Assembly: GCA_030634615.1 (NCBI GenBank)
Contig: DAOWAL010000030.1
Span: forward strand, 1 to 11,083
Source of the DNA: Candidatus Aenigmatarchaeota archaeon
GTDB taxonomy: Archaea > Aenigmatarchaeota > Aenigmatarchaeia > QMZP01 > QMZT01
Length of the DNA stretch: 11,083 bases
Direction: 5' to 3'
Shown here piece by piece: positions 1 through 5,667 of the stretch (position 1 is its first letter; each line of letters begins with the position of its first letter). The translations under genes and the position numbers were made by a program. The notes below the pieces were generated by a model. The model was given only the letters and a program-made list of their open reading frames with translations. It was not told the DNA's origin and did not search any database.

Positions 1-202
1 AAACATTTAATTTGTCCCTGACAACGCCGGAAGGAAGCAGGTGAAACTTGAACACCTGATCACCGACTTTTACAGTGTGACCTGCGTTGTTTCCGCCATT
101 AAATCTGACAACAATATCTGCGTTCTCAGATAGAAAATCAACTATCTTTCCTTTACCTTCATCGCCCCATTGAGCGCCAACCACAACTATTGAATCTCCC
201 AT
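1..202 (-). CDS. purA: Adenylosuccinate synthetase, N-terminal part (runs off window)
   Basis: The minus strand from the ATG at 202-200 reads 67 codons to the window edge without a stop, beginning [19 protein letters not shown]. The QWGDEGKGK motif (residues 11-19) is the signature GTP/IMP-binding loop of adenylosuccinate synthetase. It is followed by the equally typical [12 protein letters not shown] stretch (33-44) and FHLLPSG (53-59). The enzyme joins IMP and aspartate using GTP, the first step from IMP to AMP, in the cytoplasm. The start is supported because the conserved core begins within five residues of it and a TATA-like element lies about 30 bp upstream. guaB, which starts the GMP branch, is on the same strand about 1.8 kb upstream, with the inserted 248-1163 segment and an HD gene between. 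The C-terminal six-sevenths of the gene is outside the window. Identification is very secure. Confidence 0.95.
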   Translation of the reverse strand, partial: MGDSIVVVGAQWGDEGKGKIVDFLSENADIVVRFNGGNNAGHTVKVGDQVFKFHLLPSGVVRDKLNV

Positions 203-227
203 AAGAACAACAATATTTTGGATAGAA

Positions 228-237
228 GTTTAATAAG
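228..237 (-). promoter_or_regulatory. Candidate TATA element for purA
   Basis: On the minus strand this reads CTTATTAAAC, an AT-rich TATA-like box centred about 30 bp upstream of the purA ATG. It implies a leaderless or very short leader. It lies only about 10 bp outside the left inverted repeat of the inserted segment, so the sequence further upstream of this promoter belongs to that segment. No Shine-Dalgarno is visible before purA. Confidence 0.45.
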
Positions 238-247
238 ACTTGCACAT

Positions 248-260
248 TACAGGCTTTGTG
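248..260 (+). repeat. Left terminal inverted repeat
   Basis: TACAGGCTTTGTG, the exact reverse complement of 1151-1163. Similarity continues imperfectly inward for about 10 bp (left CAATAAGTAG, right-end complement TAAATAGTCG). The arms are about 890 bp apart and bracket one gene. Confidence 0.7.
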
Positions 261-288
261 CAATAAGTAGCTTTTGTGTATAAAGTCG
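254..288 (+). repeat. Two tandem copies of the 17-bp end repeat (left side)
   Basis: Copy 1 (254-270) is CTTTGTGCAATAAGTAG and copy 2 (272-288) is TTTTGTGTATAAAGTCG, spaced 18 bp start to start. They fit the consensus YTTTGTGTAAAAAGTCG shared with three copies at the right end. The first copy overlaps the inverted-repeat arm. The arrangement resembles arrays of transposase binding sites at element ends, though no binding protein is known here. Confidence 0.6.
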
Positions 289-327
289 GATTTTTGTAAG
301 ATACTGTGTCATAATCTGTGTGTTTTG

Positions 328-346
328 ATTCATGAAATGCATGAAT
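328..346. repeat. Short inverted repeat upstream of the 224-aa gene
   Basis: ATTCATG (328-334) and CATGAAT (340-346) are perfect 7-bp arms around a 5-bp spacer. The repeat sits about 45 bp upstream of the TATA element of the following gene, a place where an archaeal activator could bind. It could also be chance in AT-rich DNA. The rest of 203-417 holds the purA promoter, the left element end and the promoter at 389-397, and no other gene. Confidence 0.3.
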
Positions 347-388
347 TGAAATATCATATAAATATGTAACTACTAGTAAGAAATAACC

Positions 389-397
389 TTTATAAAT
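389..397 (+). promoter_or_regulatory. TATA element for the 224-aa gene
   Basis: TTTATAAAT matches a good archaeal TATA box, centred 25 bp before the ATG at 418. Transcription would start at or very near the A of ATG, giving a leaderless mRNA. No Shine-Dalgarno is present, consistent with that reading. Confidence 0.6.
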
Positions 398-417
398 CCT
401 AAAATTAAGTATTTTAC

Positions 418-1092
418 ATGGATTATAAGAAAATTATAGACGATTTAAGTTGGGTTCAAAGTCCAGAAGAAATTGCCTTGCGTAGTAAGCTTCGAGCAGC
501 AGTAAAAGCATGTGATTGGGGAGAACATGGTAAACTTCAAGAACAACTGAAACCAATAGAGACGAAATTCCAATTACGTGAAGCGGGATTAGAACACCCC
601 GTACAATATGCGATTATTGCCAGAACTGAGTATGAAATGTTAAAACATGCAGAGCAAATGGGACCTAAATTAGAAGGTGAATTTAATTTACATCCAGCTG
701 GTCAAGGTGGAATTGGTTTGGACTGGGTGAAGATAAATGAAAGTGGTTTATATATTCCGAGACATTGGCTAAAATGTGAAGGTGTTGATGAAAGTCACCG
801 TGCAATTTTTGGGCACGATGAGGCAAACTGTATAGGTTATGGTACTAATGCTGATGAAATTAAAGAAAAGGTTCTTTTTGGACCAGATAATACCCCACAA
901 GGCAGAGGTACTAGCGAAGGAAAAATTAAAGCATTATGTTCAGAACCTAATTTTGAATGGGTAGAAGCTGCGAAAGAATATGTACCAATACTTTTTGAGC
1001 GAGTTGGAACTAAGTATTTGGAAAGTATTAAAAGTGGATATGCGCCCGTATTTGAAGCTCTATTATCCGCTTATCGTTCTGAAATGAAATAG
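418..1092 (+). CDS. Unrecognised 224-aa protein (passenger of inverted-repeat segment)
   Basis: A complete 224-residue soluble protein; I do not recognise its family. There is no signal peptide or membrane segment. The N-terminal third is charged and predicted helical (PEEIALRSKLRAAVKAC, residues 16-32). The middle is rich in Gly/His (LHPAGQGGIGLDW, 91-103). Residues 116-138 contain H116, C120, H127, H133 and C138, a spacing that might bind a metal, but this is speculation. The C-terminus is again helical. The start is well supported by the TATA element 25 bp upstream. Six of nine arginines use CGN codons, while flanking genes use almost only AGA/AGG, which suggests a different origin. It is the only gene inside 248-1163 and shows no transposase or recombinase signature. 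It could be cargo, a defence or stress gene, or an orphan. Confidence 0.85.
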   Translation: MDYKKIIDDLSWVQSPEEIALRSKLRAAVKACDWGEHGKLQEQLKPIETKFQLREAGLEHPVQYAIIARTEYEMLKHAEQMGPKLEGEFNLHPAGQGGIGLDWVKINESGLYIPRHWLKCEGVDESHRAIFGHDEANCIGYGTNADEIKEKVLFGPDNTPQGRGTSEGKIKALCSEPNFEWVEAAKEYVPILFERVGTKYLESIKSGYAPVFEALLSAYRSEMK

Positions 1093-1157
1093 TTTATGTG
1101 TAAAAAGTACCCGTTTTGTGTAGAAAGTCAGTCATTTTCACGACTATTTACACAAAG
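1093..1157. repeat. Three copies of the 17-bp end repeat (right side)
   Basis: Two copies are in plus orientation: TTATGTGTAAAAAGTAC (1094-1110) and TTTTGTGTAGAAAGTCA (1114-1130). A third is in minus orientation at 1141-1157, whose complement is CTTTGTGTAAATAGTCG and which runs into the right inverted-repeat arm. They match the two left-end copies. The first begins directly after the stop codon of the 224-aa gene. Confidence 0.6.
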
Positions 1158-1163
1158 CCTGTA
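1151..1163 (-). repeat. Right terminal inverted repeat
   Basis: CACAAAGCCTGTA is the exact reverse complement of 248-260. Its outer edge (1163) directly abuts the stop codon of the HD gene (1166-1164 on the minus strand), so the segment ends exactly where that reading frame ends. Confidence 0.7.
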
Positions 1164-1964
1164 TCACAAATAGCATTTCATGTCTCTTCCTTCAGCTTTT
1201 GCGTACAGTTCAATGTACGGTTTTATTGTACTGTGGACGATTTTTTTGAACAGAACTTCTTCTACCTGGAAGAAACCTACTGAAGCAGACATTTTGACGG
1301 TTATCTTTATTGGACGTTTTTTGCCTTTTTCTATCACAACGTCTTCAATTGAAGAAGACGAATACTTGTGTATGTCTCCAACTTTTGCTTCTTTGTTCAA
1401 AAGCAGAGGTATTCGTGCACGTCCTTTTTTCATGTCACACCCGTCTGCAACAAGGATTACTCCTGATTCAAGAGAATCAATTTTTTGTGTTCCCATATGA
1501 CCAAGAATTCCTTCTAGAACCATTGATCTTACAATGACTTTTTTCTGCAGATTGTCTTTGTATATCTGCGAAAGTATTCTTTCAATGATAGGCATTGATA
1601 TCATAGCTGAAGACCTTTCATGATTTTCCCGGCCAACTGCCATTCCAGTATCATGAAGAAATGCCGCTATCATAACAGATATTTTACTGTCTTCAAATGT
1701 TCCAACGCATTCTTTTTCTAAATTGAATTTTGTTTTCGTACTGTTTAGAATATCCATCATGGTAAGAGCGTTGATAACAACAGTTCTCATGTGAACAGGT
1801 CCGTGATCATTGTAATCAAGTCTCTTTATAGAAACCGTGTTCGCATAATCCTGAAGATAATGTATTTCTTCATCATTGATCATAATCTTAGCTACTTCAA
1901 GTGCTTTGCCTGATAGCATACCAAGTATTTTTTTATCAAGTGCTAATTCTTTTGGTGATTTCAT
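1164..1964 (-). CDS. HD-domain metal-dependent phosphohydrolase
   Basis: A 266-aa cytoplasmic protein with the HD superfamily ligand pattern: H54 and H58 (NDHGPVHMR), the H104-D105 doublet (FLHDTGMAVGRENH, with H115), H156 (LGHMG) and a distal Asp in VADGCD (D174, D177). HD enzymes bind one or two divalent metals and hydrolyse phosphate esters such as nucleotides or cyclic nucleotides; the substrate cannot be read from the sequence. It starts 28 nt downstream of the guaB stop, with a Shine-Dalgarno-like GGAAGTG (1976-1970) 5 nt before the ATG, so it is probably co-transcribed with guaB. That makes a nucleotide substrate plausible. Its TGA abuts the right inverted repeat of the 248-1163 segment, so the natural C-terminus may have been trimmed by insertion; the catalytic core is intact either way. 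Confidence 0.85.
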   Translation of the reverse strand: MKSPKELALDKKILGMLSGKALEVAKIMINDEEIHYLQDYANTVSIKRLDYNDHGPVHMRTVVINALTMMDILNSTKTKFNLEKECVGTFEDSKISVMIAAFLHDTGMAVGRENHERSSAMISMPIIERILSQIYKDNLQKKVIVRSMVLEGILGHMGTQKIDSLESGVILVADGCDMKKGRARIPLLLNKEAKVGDIHKYSSSSIEDVVIEKGKKRPIKITVKMSASVGFFQVEEVLFKKIVHSTIKPYIELYAKAEGRDMKCYL

Positions 1965-1969
1965 AATTT

Positions 1970-1976
1970 CACTTCC
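1970..1976 (-). promoter_or_regulatory. Ribosome binding site of HD gene
   Basis: GGAAGTG on the minus strand, 5 nt before the ATG at 1964. It fixes the start and supports translation from a leadered, internal position in a guaB-HD transcript rather than from a leaderless mRNA. Confidence 0.5.
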
Positions 1977-1992
1977 TTTATCAAAATTAAGT

Positions 1993-3435
1993 TTATCTGC
2001 CGCCCCAATAATTTGGCGGCTCTTCTGTTATTGTTATATCGTGCGGGTGGGATTCTGCCATCCCTTCTTTTGTTATTCTAAGGAATTTTGCCATCTTTTT
2101 CATTTCATTTATGTTTGCACAACCACAGTAGCCCATGGATGAACGCAGTCCACCAGTCATCTGGAATACTATTTCAGCTAATGTTCCTCTGTAAGGAACA
2201 ACACCCTCAACACCTTCCGGAACAAATTTACTCACGTCTCCCTGAGCGTATCTGTCTGCCGAACCTTTTTTCATTGCATTTACTGAACCCATTCCTCTGT
2301 AACGTTTGTATTTTCTTCCAGCCATGTAAACAGATTCACCAGGTGACTCATCTGTTCCTGCAAAAAGCGAACCAATCATAACCATTGACGCACCAGCGGC
2401 AATTGCCTTTGCAATGTCACCGGAATTTTTAATTCCGCCGTCTGCTATTATAGGAACATTATGTTTATCTCCTACTTCAACACATTCATGTATTGCTGTT
2501 ATCTGAGGAACTCCAATCCCTGCAACTATTCTTGTTGTACATATTGAACCGGGTCCCATGCCAACCTTAATAGCATCAGCACCTGCTTTTATTAGATCCG
2601 ATGCACCTTCCTTTGTTGCGACATTTCCTGCTATTATATCTATTTTGTGTTTTTTCTTAAGATGTTTTACAGTCTTTATGACATTTTCAGTATGACCATG
2701 TGCCGTATCAACTGCTATAACATCAGCACCTGCTTTCACTAAAGCTTCTGCTCTTTCAATATCAAACGGACCAACCGCAGCACCGACTAAAAGTCTTCCT
2801 TCTTTGTCTTTTGAAGCGTTTGGATATTTTTCTCTTTTTTGGACGTCCTTTATTGTTATAAGTCCTTTGAGTTTTCCTTTTCTGTCAACAATTGGAAGTT
2901 TTTCTATCTTGGTTTTGTGCATTATTCTTGTAGCTTCATCAAAGTCTGCATTTCTTACGGTAACAGGATTTTTTGTCATGACATTTTTTACTTTTTCGTT
3001 CATGTTCTTTTCAAACCACATATCCCTGCTTGTAAGAATACCTACAACTTTGCCCTTGTCAATTATAATAAAACTTTTGACACCGGTTTTATTTGACATG
3101 TCCTCTGCAGTTTTCATAGTGTCTTCCGGGCCAAGCGTCAGAGGATTTCTTATTATCCACGATTCGTATTTTTTCACTCTTCCAACTTCAGCAGCCTGCA
3201 TTTCTACTGGCATGTTTTTATGGATTACACCAATACCGCCCTGCTGGGCAATTGATATTGCAAGTTTCGATTCTGTAACAGTGTCCATTGCAGCGCTCAT
3301 GATTGGAATGTTCAAAGAAATATTTTTCGTGAGTCTTGTTCTTGTATCAACATCTTTTGGCAGCACCTTGGATTTTCGCGGAATCAGCAGTACATCATCA
3401 AAAGTTAGCGCGATTTTCTTTTTTATTCTTTTCAT
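1993..3435 (-). CDS. guaB: Inosine-5'-monophosphate dehydrogenase
   Basis: A full-length 480-aa IMP dehydrogenase, which oxidises IMP to XMP with NAD+, the committed step to GMP. Visible family marks are [13 protein letters not shown] (10-22), two CBS domains inserted in the barrel (about 92-205, e.g. [12 protein letters not shown] and [19 protein letters not shown]), GNVAT (270-274) and the catalytic loop GPGSICTTR with Cys299. Also present are [10 protein letters not shown] (331-340), YRGMGS (379-384), the ADRY segment with R395-Y396, and the flap [10 protein letters not shown] (402-411). The CBS pair normally senses adenine and guanine nucleotides. Length and order of parts are ordinary. 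An HD phosphohydrolase follows 28 nt downstream, and purA lies beyond the inserted segment on the same strand. Its own promoter is likely, with a 12-bp palindrome in the leader. Confidence 0.98.
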   Translation of the reverse strand: MKRIKKKIALTFDDVLLIPRKSKVLPKDVDTRTRLTKNISLNIPIMSAAMDTVTESKLAISIAQQGGIGVIHKNMPVEMQAAEVGRVKKYESWIIRNPLTLGPEDTMKTAEDMSNKTGVKSFIIIDKGKVVGILTSRDMWFEKNMNEKVKNVMTKNPVTVRNADFDEATRIMHKTKIEKLPIVDRKGKLKGLITIKDVQKREKYPNASKDKEGRLLVGAAVGPFDIERAEALVKAGADVIAVDTAHGHTENVIKTVKHLKKKHKIDIIAGNVATKEGASDLIKAGADAIKVGMGPGSICTTRIVAGIGVPQITAIHECVEVGDKHNVPIIADGGIKNSGDIAKAIAAGASMVMIGSLFAGTDESPGESVYMAGRKYKRYRGMGSVNAMKKGSADRYAQGDVSKFVPEGVEGVVPYRGTLAEIVFQMTGGLRSSMGYCGCANINEMKKMAKFLRITKEGMAESHPHDITITEEPPNYWGGR

Positions 3436-3446
3436 GCAAGTGCCCC

Positions 3447-3458
3447 CTGTATATACAG
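3447..3458. promoter_or_regulatory. Perfect 12-bp palindrome in guaB leader, candidate operator
   Basis: CTGTATATACAG is a perfect dyad centred about 17 bp upstream of the guaB ATG. If the TATA-like box at 3485-3494 is used, the dyad falls just downstream of the expected transcription start, a common place for an archaeal repressor site. A run of G residues (GGGGG on the minus strand, overlapping the dyad edge) may be a weak ribosome binding site. No other copy of the dyad was seen in the window. Confidence 0.4.
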
Positions 3459-3484
3459 TAATTTATCTATTCTATGTAACGAGG

Positions 3485-3494
3485 CCTTTTAAAG
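3485..3494 (-). promoter_or_regulatory. Candidate TATA element for guaB
   Basis: On the minus strand this reads CTTTAAAAGG, similar to the box in front of the tRNA gene. It would place transcription start near 3463, leaving a leader of about 28 nt before the guaB ATG. It overlaps almost the very end of nadK, so read-through from nadK into guaB is also possible (61-bp gap). Confidence 0.45.
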
Positions 3495-3496
3495 TT

Positions 3497-4246
3497 TCAC
3501 TTCTTTACTGAAAACCAAACAATAGTTACAGGATGTCCATTTTTCTTTACTAAAATAGTATCGCCCCTGTTCAAAGTAATTGTCTGATCAGGCTGACCGT
3601 CAACACACAATTCACCGCGTTTCCTGAGATGTGTTAAACGCATCTCTTTTTCAGAAAGTATTTCACCTTTTTTCAGCTTGCCTGCGTATGGGGCAATTGC
3701 CACAGCACCAAATTTTGTATCATCTTTTATAATTTCTGCACCGGCAGATTTTGCGTATGCGTATGATCCGCTCGGTGTGTAGAATATAATTCCTGTGTTT
3801 CTTTCCTTGCTCTTTTTACCGTTTGCTGTAAGTTCAGAATCCATGATTCTTCTCACATATATTGGTGAAACAAGAACTTCGTTCAAAGCAAAGAACGGTA
3901 CATCGGTACCATTTATAGCTGTTTCAAGCCTTGGATAAATTCTGAGAAAATAATCTTTTCCTTCTTTTCCTGTCAGAAGTTTTCTTAACTTGGTTTCAAA
4001 ATCTTTGTTAGTAGCCGACATGTAATGGCCAACAGATCTACCTGGGTTTATGCCAAGCATGGGACATTCAAGTGATGACTGGAACTTAAGAAGTGTACCG
4101 TCGCCGCCAACAACTATTGCAAGGTCACATCCCTTTAGTTCCCGGAATGTGTATTCAACGTCATATTCTCTTAATATTGAACACACTTTAAGGGCAATTT
4201 TTTCCCCGTAGTTCTTTTTCCAGGCAACAAAAACCTTTGAAAACAT
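3497..4246 (-). CDS. nadK: NAD kinase (ATP-NAD kinase)
   Basis: A 249-aa NAD kinase, which phosphorylates NAD+ at the 2' position of the adenosine ribose to make NADP+. The GGDGT motif is at 47-51 with the catalytic Asp49 (VVGGDGTLLK). It is followed by GINPGRSVG (65-73) in place of the usual GINxGxxGFL, the ALNEV segment with N122-E123 that contacts the nicotinamide side, TPSGSYAYAKSAGA (157-170, the TPTGSTAY-like motif), and CVDGQ (214-218) near the C-terminus. Length is on the short side but normal for archaeal members. The gene diverges from the propeller pair across a 50-bp spacer with one central TATA palindrome, and guaB follows 61 bp downstream on the same strand. Confidence 0.92.
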   Translation of the reverse strand: MFSKVFVAWKKNYGEKIALKVCSILREYDVEYTFRELKGCDLAIVVGGDGTLLKFQSSLECPMLGINPGRSVGHYMSATNKDFETKLRKLLTGKEGKDYFLRIYPRLETAINGTDVPFFALNEVLVSPIYVRRIMDSELTANGKKSKERNTGIIFYTPSGSYAYAKSAGAEIIKDDTKFGAVAIAPYAGKLKKGEILSEKEMRLTHLRKRGELCVDGQPDQTITLNRGDTILVKKNGHPVTIVWFSVKK

Positions 4247-4268
4247 AAAAATACCCTAATACTAGAAG

Positions 4269-4277
4269 TTATAAATC
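4269..4277. promoter_or_regulatory. Central TATA element of divergent nadK / propeller promoter
   Basis: TTATAA (4269-4274, plus AATC) is a palindrome centred at 4271.5, which is exactly the midpoint of the 50-bp spacer (4247-4296). It is therefore about 25 bp from both ATGs, the distance expected for a leaderless start in each direction. No second TATA-like box at a suitable distance is seen for either gene, so the two transcripts may share one site used in both orientations. Confidence 0.6.
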
Positions 4278-4296
4278 TTATCAGTAATAAACTTTC

Positions 4297-5667
4297 ATGG
4301 ATTTCGGGTTCGAGAGCTTTGACACCGGATTCTCTGATTTCGACGTTGACGTCGAAGAAGTAGTTGTCAAAAAGACTGGAAAGTACGACAGGATATGGAG
4401 AGTCGGAAAGGGTGGCAGCATATGTTTTCATTCACATCACGACAGATACGTCTACTTCGGTGCAATGGATTGTCATGTTTACAAAATTGATTGTGTAACA
4501 GGGCAGGAATTGTGGAGATTTAAAGCAGGTGACATAATCCTCGGAAGGCCTTCGGAAGTCCACGAAGGCATGATATTTTTCGGTTCATACGACCAGAATA
4601 TTTACGCTCTCAATTTCGAAACTGGTAAAGAGATATGGAGGTTCAAGACGGGTGGAAAAATAGGAACCAACAGGCCAATAGTCGACAAAGGTATAGTGTA
4701 TACGGGTTCACAAGATGGGTATCTTTATGCCATAGAAGCCGCTACAGGAAATGAATTGTGGAGATTTAAGACAGGTGATGAGATAGCTTGTACTCCCACT
4801 TCCCATGGAAACATGGTTTTCATTGGTTCATTCGACAGTAATTTTTATTGTGTAGACAAAAGAACTGGACAGGAAATATGGAGATATAAAACCGGTGATA
4901 ACATACAAATGGACGAACCTGCTCTCGTCTACAACGGCATGGTTTTCGTTACATCTTTCGACAATTACCTTAGGGCAATAAATATTGAGAACGGAGAAGA
5001 GATATGGAGGTTCAGTACCGGTAAATACGGAAACACCGGAGGACCGCATCTCTGGAATGGTGTAATCTATCAGGGTTCAAGAGACGGGTTTTTCTATGCG
5101 CTAACTCCCGGTGGGAAGGAATTGTGGAGATTTAAGTGTGGAGGAGTAACCCTAGGTTTTGGTATTCTCAACAACGAAATTTACATAACATCTGAAGATG
5201 GTTTTGTTTACTGTCTTTCACCCGATGGTAAAGAAGTATGGAGATTCAAAGCAGGAGAAGGTGTTTTCGACTACCCAACATTTTACGATAACAAGATTTA
5301 TTTTGGTAGCTGGGACTGTAATTTCTATTGTGTAGATTCTATCACGAGAGAAGAAGTATGGAGATTTGAAACAAGTTCAAGAGTTCCTGCTTTAGCTCCG
5401 GCAGCAAAAGAATTATTCAAGGCAGAAATAAAGAGAAGGACAAATTTCGAGGAAGCATCTTCTGAAGACAAATACAAAAGCAAAAAGAGCAATGAAATTT
5501 CACTCTCTGATTACCATGTCAAAAGTGAATATGCTTCAACGAGCGAGTACAAACAAAAGAGTGACTATGATACTAGTTTTGTAATGTTTGAAAATGTAAT
5601 GGAGGTCGAAGGATTATGGATTTCGGGTTCGAAAGTTTTGACACAGAACTTTCAGATTTCAAAATAG
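4297..5667 (+). CDS. Cytoplasmic PQQ-like beta-propeller protein, copy 1
   Basis: A 456-aa protein built of about eight repeats of roughly 40 residues, each of the form YFGSxDxxxYAxDxxTGxExWRFKTG. Nine W-R/K-type motifs (IWRVGKG near 33 to VWRFETS near 362) mark the blade ends, indicating an eight-bladed propeller of the PQQ-enzyme-like (WD40-related) class. There is no signal peptide and many cysteines are unpaired, so it is probably cytoplasmic and not a quinoprotein enzyme; a scaffolding or binding role is inferred. The N-terminus MDFGFESFDT and the charged tail 402-436 with repeated S-D/E-Y units are nearly identical in the downstream paralogue. The last 20 residues lie in DNA that also encodes the start of that paralogue, in another frame, and have no counterpart there. 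The start is supported by the TATA element 25 bp upstream and by the N-terminal match with the paralogue. Confidence 0.88.
   Translation: MDFGFESFDTGFSDFDVDVEEVVVKKTGKYDRIWRVGKGGSICFHSHHDRYVYFGAMDCHVYKIDCVTGQELWRFKAGDIILGRPSEVHEGMIFFGSYDQNIYALNFETGKEIWRFKTGGKIGTNRPIVDKGIVYTGSQDGYLYAIEAATGNELWRFKTGDEIACTPTSHGNMVFIGSFDSNFYCVDKRTGQEIWRYKTGDNIQMDEPALVYNGMVFVTSFDNYLRAINIENGEEIWRFSTGKYGNTGGPHLWNGVIYQGSRDGFFYALTPGGKELWRFKCGGVTLGFGILNNEIYITSEDGFVYCLSPDGKEVWRFKAGEGVFDYPTFYDNKIYFGSWDCNFYCVDSITREEVWRFETSSRVPALAPAAKELFKAEIKRRTNFEEASSEDKYKSKKSNEISLSDYHVKSEYASTSEYKQKSDYDTSFVMFENVMEVEGLWISGSKVLTQNFQISK
5601..5606 (+). promoter_or_regulatory. Ribosome binding site of propeller copy 2, inside copy 1
   Basis: GGAGGT lies 9 nt before the ATG at 5616, within the last codons of copy 1. 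It is one of the strongest Shine-Dalgarno sequences in the window and decides the start of copy 2, indicating translational coupling in a two-gene transcript. Confidence 0.75.

Larger units (their letters stand above)
248..1163. mobile_element. Candidate non-autonomous transposable segment with one passenger gene
   Basis: The segment is bounded by a perfect 13-bp inverted repeat (TACAGGCTTTGTG at 248-260; its complement at 1151-1163). Just inside the ends are five copies of a related 17-bp motif, two at the left and three at the right. Between them is a single gene (418-1092) with a strong archaeal-type promoter and an arginine codon preference unlike its neighbours. No transposase or fragment of one is present, so any movement would need an enzyme in trans. 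If the repeats are read from GGC, their form (GGCTTTGTG, then Y-A-A) resembles, from memory, the ends of IS6-family elements; this is a suggestion, not an identification. No target-site duplication is evident immediately outside the arms. The segment separates purA from the HD gene and guaB. Confidence 0.5.

Noticed and set aside
238..1174. Target-site duplication flanking the inverted repeats
   Set aside because: The bases directly outside the arms (GCACAT on the left, TCACAA on the right) do not match as a direct repeat, nor do 8-bp windows if the element is taken to begin at GGC.
2804..3511. 235-codon open frame on the plus strand, hydrophobic
   Set aside because: It lies entirely antisense to guaB and the nadK-guaB gap; its composition is what the complement of guaB codons would give, and it has no promoter or recognised domain.
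4171..4431. 86-codon minus-strand frame spanning the nadK start and propeller start
   Set aside because: It overlaps nadK and the divergent promoter in another frame and lacks any protein signature; nadK is certain here.
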